A DNA stretch of 5,947 nucleotides from Thermoanaerobaculia bacterium (lineage in GTDB: Bacteria; Acidobacteriota; Thermoanaerobaculia; Gp7-AA8): assembly GCA_023700825.1 (NCBI GenBank), contig JAMPYE010000297.1, positions 1 to 5,947 of the forward strand. The letters run 5' to 3'. The position numbers and the translations under genes are program-made. Below, piece by piece: positions 5,674 to 5,947 of the stretch; position 1 is the first letter of the stretch; each line of letters starts with the position of its first letter. Below the pieces are notes generated by a model that saw nothing but the letters and a program-made list of their open reading frames with translations, was not told where the DNA came from and did not search any database.

Positions 5674-5681
5674 TATGTCAA
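5653..5681 (-). promoter_or_regulatory. Sigma-70-type promoter of the ArsR-rhodanese/DsrE/sterol-desaturase operon
   Basis: On the minus strand a consensus -35 TTGACA (5681-5676) is followed after exactly 17 bases by TTGAAT (5658-5653), a 4/6 match to the -10. Only eight bases separate the -10 from the ATG at 5643, so transcription would start at or within a base or two of the start codon, giving a leaderless or nearly leaderless message. That agrees with the absence of a Shine-Dalgarno sequence. Confidence 0.65.
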
Positions 5682-5838
5682 ACCGATTGAAGTGTCTCGT
5701 GCCCCCGATGGCGAGCCGTCGGTAATCGGCCCCAGGTGTCGTCTTCCAACTCAGTGTGTCGGGAACCTCAATCGCCGCGTCGCGGAATAATTGAACGCAG
5801 CCCCACGCTTGCAAGCCGCGTCAGGTTTGTGTCGGTCC

Positions 5839-5947
5839 ATGGGCGAAATGCTGCGACAGCTGATCGTGAAACTCTCCGAGCCGCGCTTCATCGCGCGTGC
5901 CGCGGCGGTCTTTCTCCTCTCGATAACCACTCTCGACCTCGCGCTAC
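5839..5947 (+). CDS. Partial ORF at the right edge, possible membrane protein N-terminus
   Basis: An ORF open to the window end gives MGEMLRQLIVKLSEPRFIAR followed by hydrophobic AAAVFLLSITTLDLAL, about 36 residues. It looks like a cytoplasmic amphipathic start leading into a first transmembrane helix. I do not recognise the family from this fragment. ATG 5839 or ATG 5848 could be the start; neither has a clear Shine-Dalgarno. It would be transcribed divergently from the ArsR-rhodanese operon across a 195-base gap (5644-5838), so the operator there might also affect it. AATAAT at about 5786-5791 is a possible -10 without a convincing -35. Confidence 0.4.
   Translation, partial: MGEMLRQLIVKLSEPRFIARAAAVFLLSITTLDLAL

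Noticed and set aside
5644..5814. N-terminal extension of the ArsR-rhodanese protein from ATG 5814
   Set aside because: It would translate the promoter and palindrome and adds 57 residues not present in the family.

Overview
The window is about two-thirds G+C, densely packed, and encodes Gram-negative envelope functions: an outer-membrane efflux channel with a signal peptide, an RND periplasmic adaptor lipoprotein, and several inner-membrane proteins. This fits a high-GC proteobacterium in the broad sense. The sequence does not allow a finer placement.

Left part (1-1870, minus strand): a metal-type RND efflux operon, read right to left. A small unrecognised membrane-anchored protein with a His-rich stretch comes first, then a CzcC-like outer-membrane factor (GTG start), then the N-terminus of the CzcB-type adaptor, which runs off the left edge. 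The inner-membrane pump (CzcA-type) would be expected beyond the edge. A 22-bp imperfect dyad lies between the small gene and czcC.

Middle (1871-3580, plus strand): a 217-bp divergent intergenic region leads to an EamA/DMT-family transporter whose C-terminus is a 62-residue tail with 25 histidines, built from two copies of a related unit. It is followed by ynfA, a small four-helix membrane protein. Between them, on the minus strand, lies an undescribed-looking relic: about 30 codons that align without gaps to the middle of the intact sterol-desaturase gene 0.9 kb away.

Right part (3700-5643, minus strand): an apparent three-gene operon encoding an ArsR-type repressor fused to a rhodanese domain, a YchN/DsrE-like sulfur-carrier-type protein, and a sterol-desaturase/fatty-acid-hydroxylase-family di-iron membrane enzyme. 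In front of the repressor gene is a TTGACA promoter whose -10 lies in one arm of an 8+8 bp perfect palindrome. The arrangement suggests autorepression and a nearly leaderless mRNA. A partial plus-strand ORF begins at 5839.

Inference: the window joins a metal-efflux locus (RND efflux plus His-tailed DMT transporter) to a sulfur-responsive operon that unusually includes a membrane-lipid oxygenase. No RNA genes, CRISPR arrays, insertion sequences or convincing rho-independent terminators were seen.
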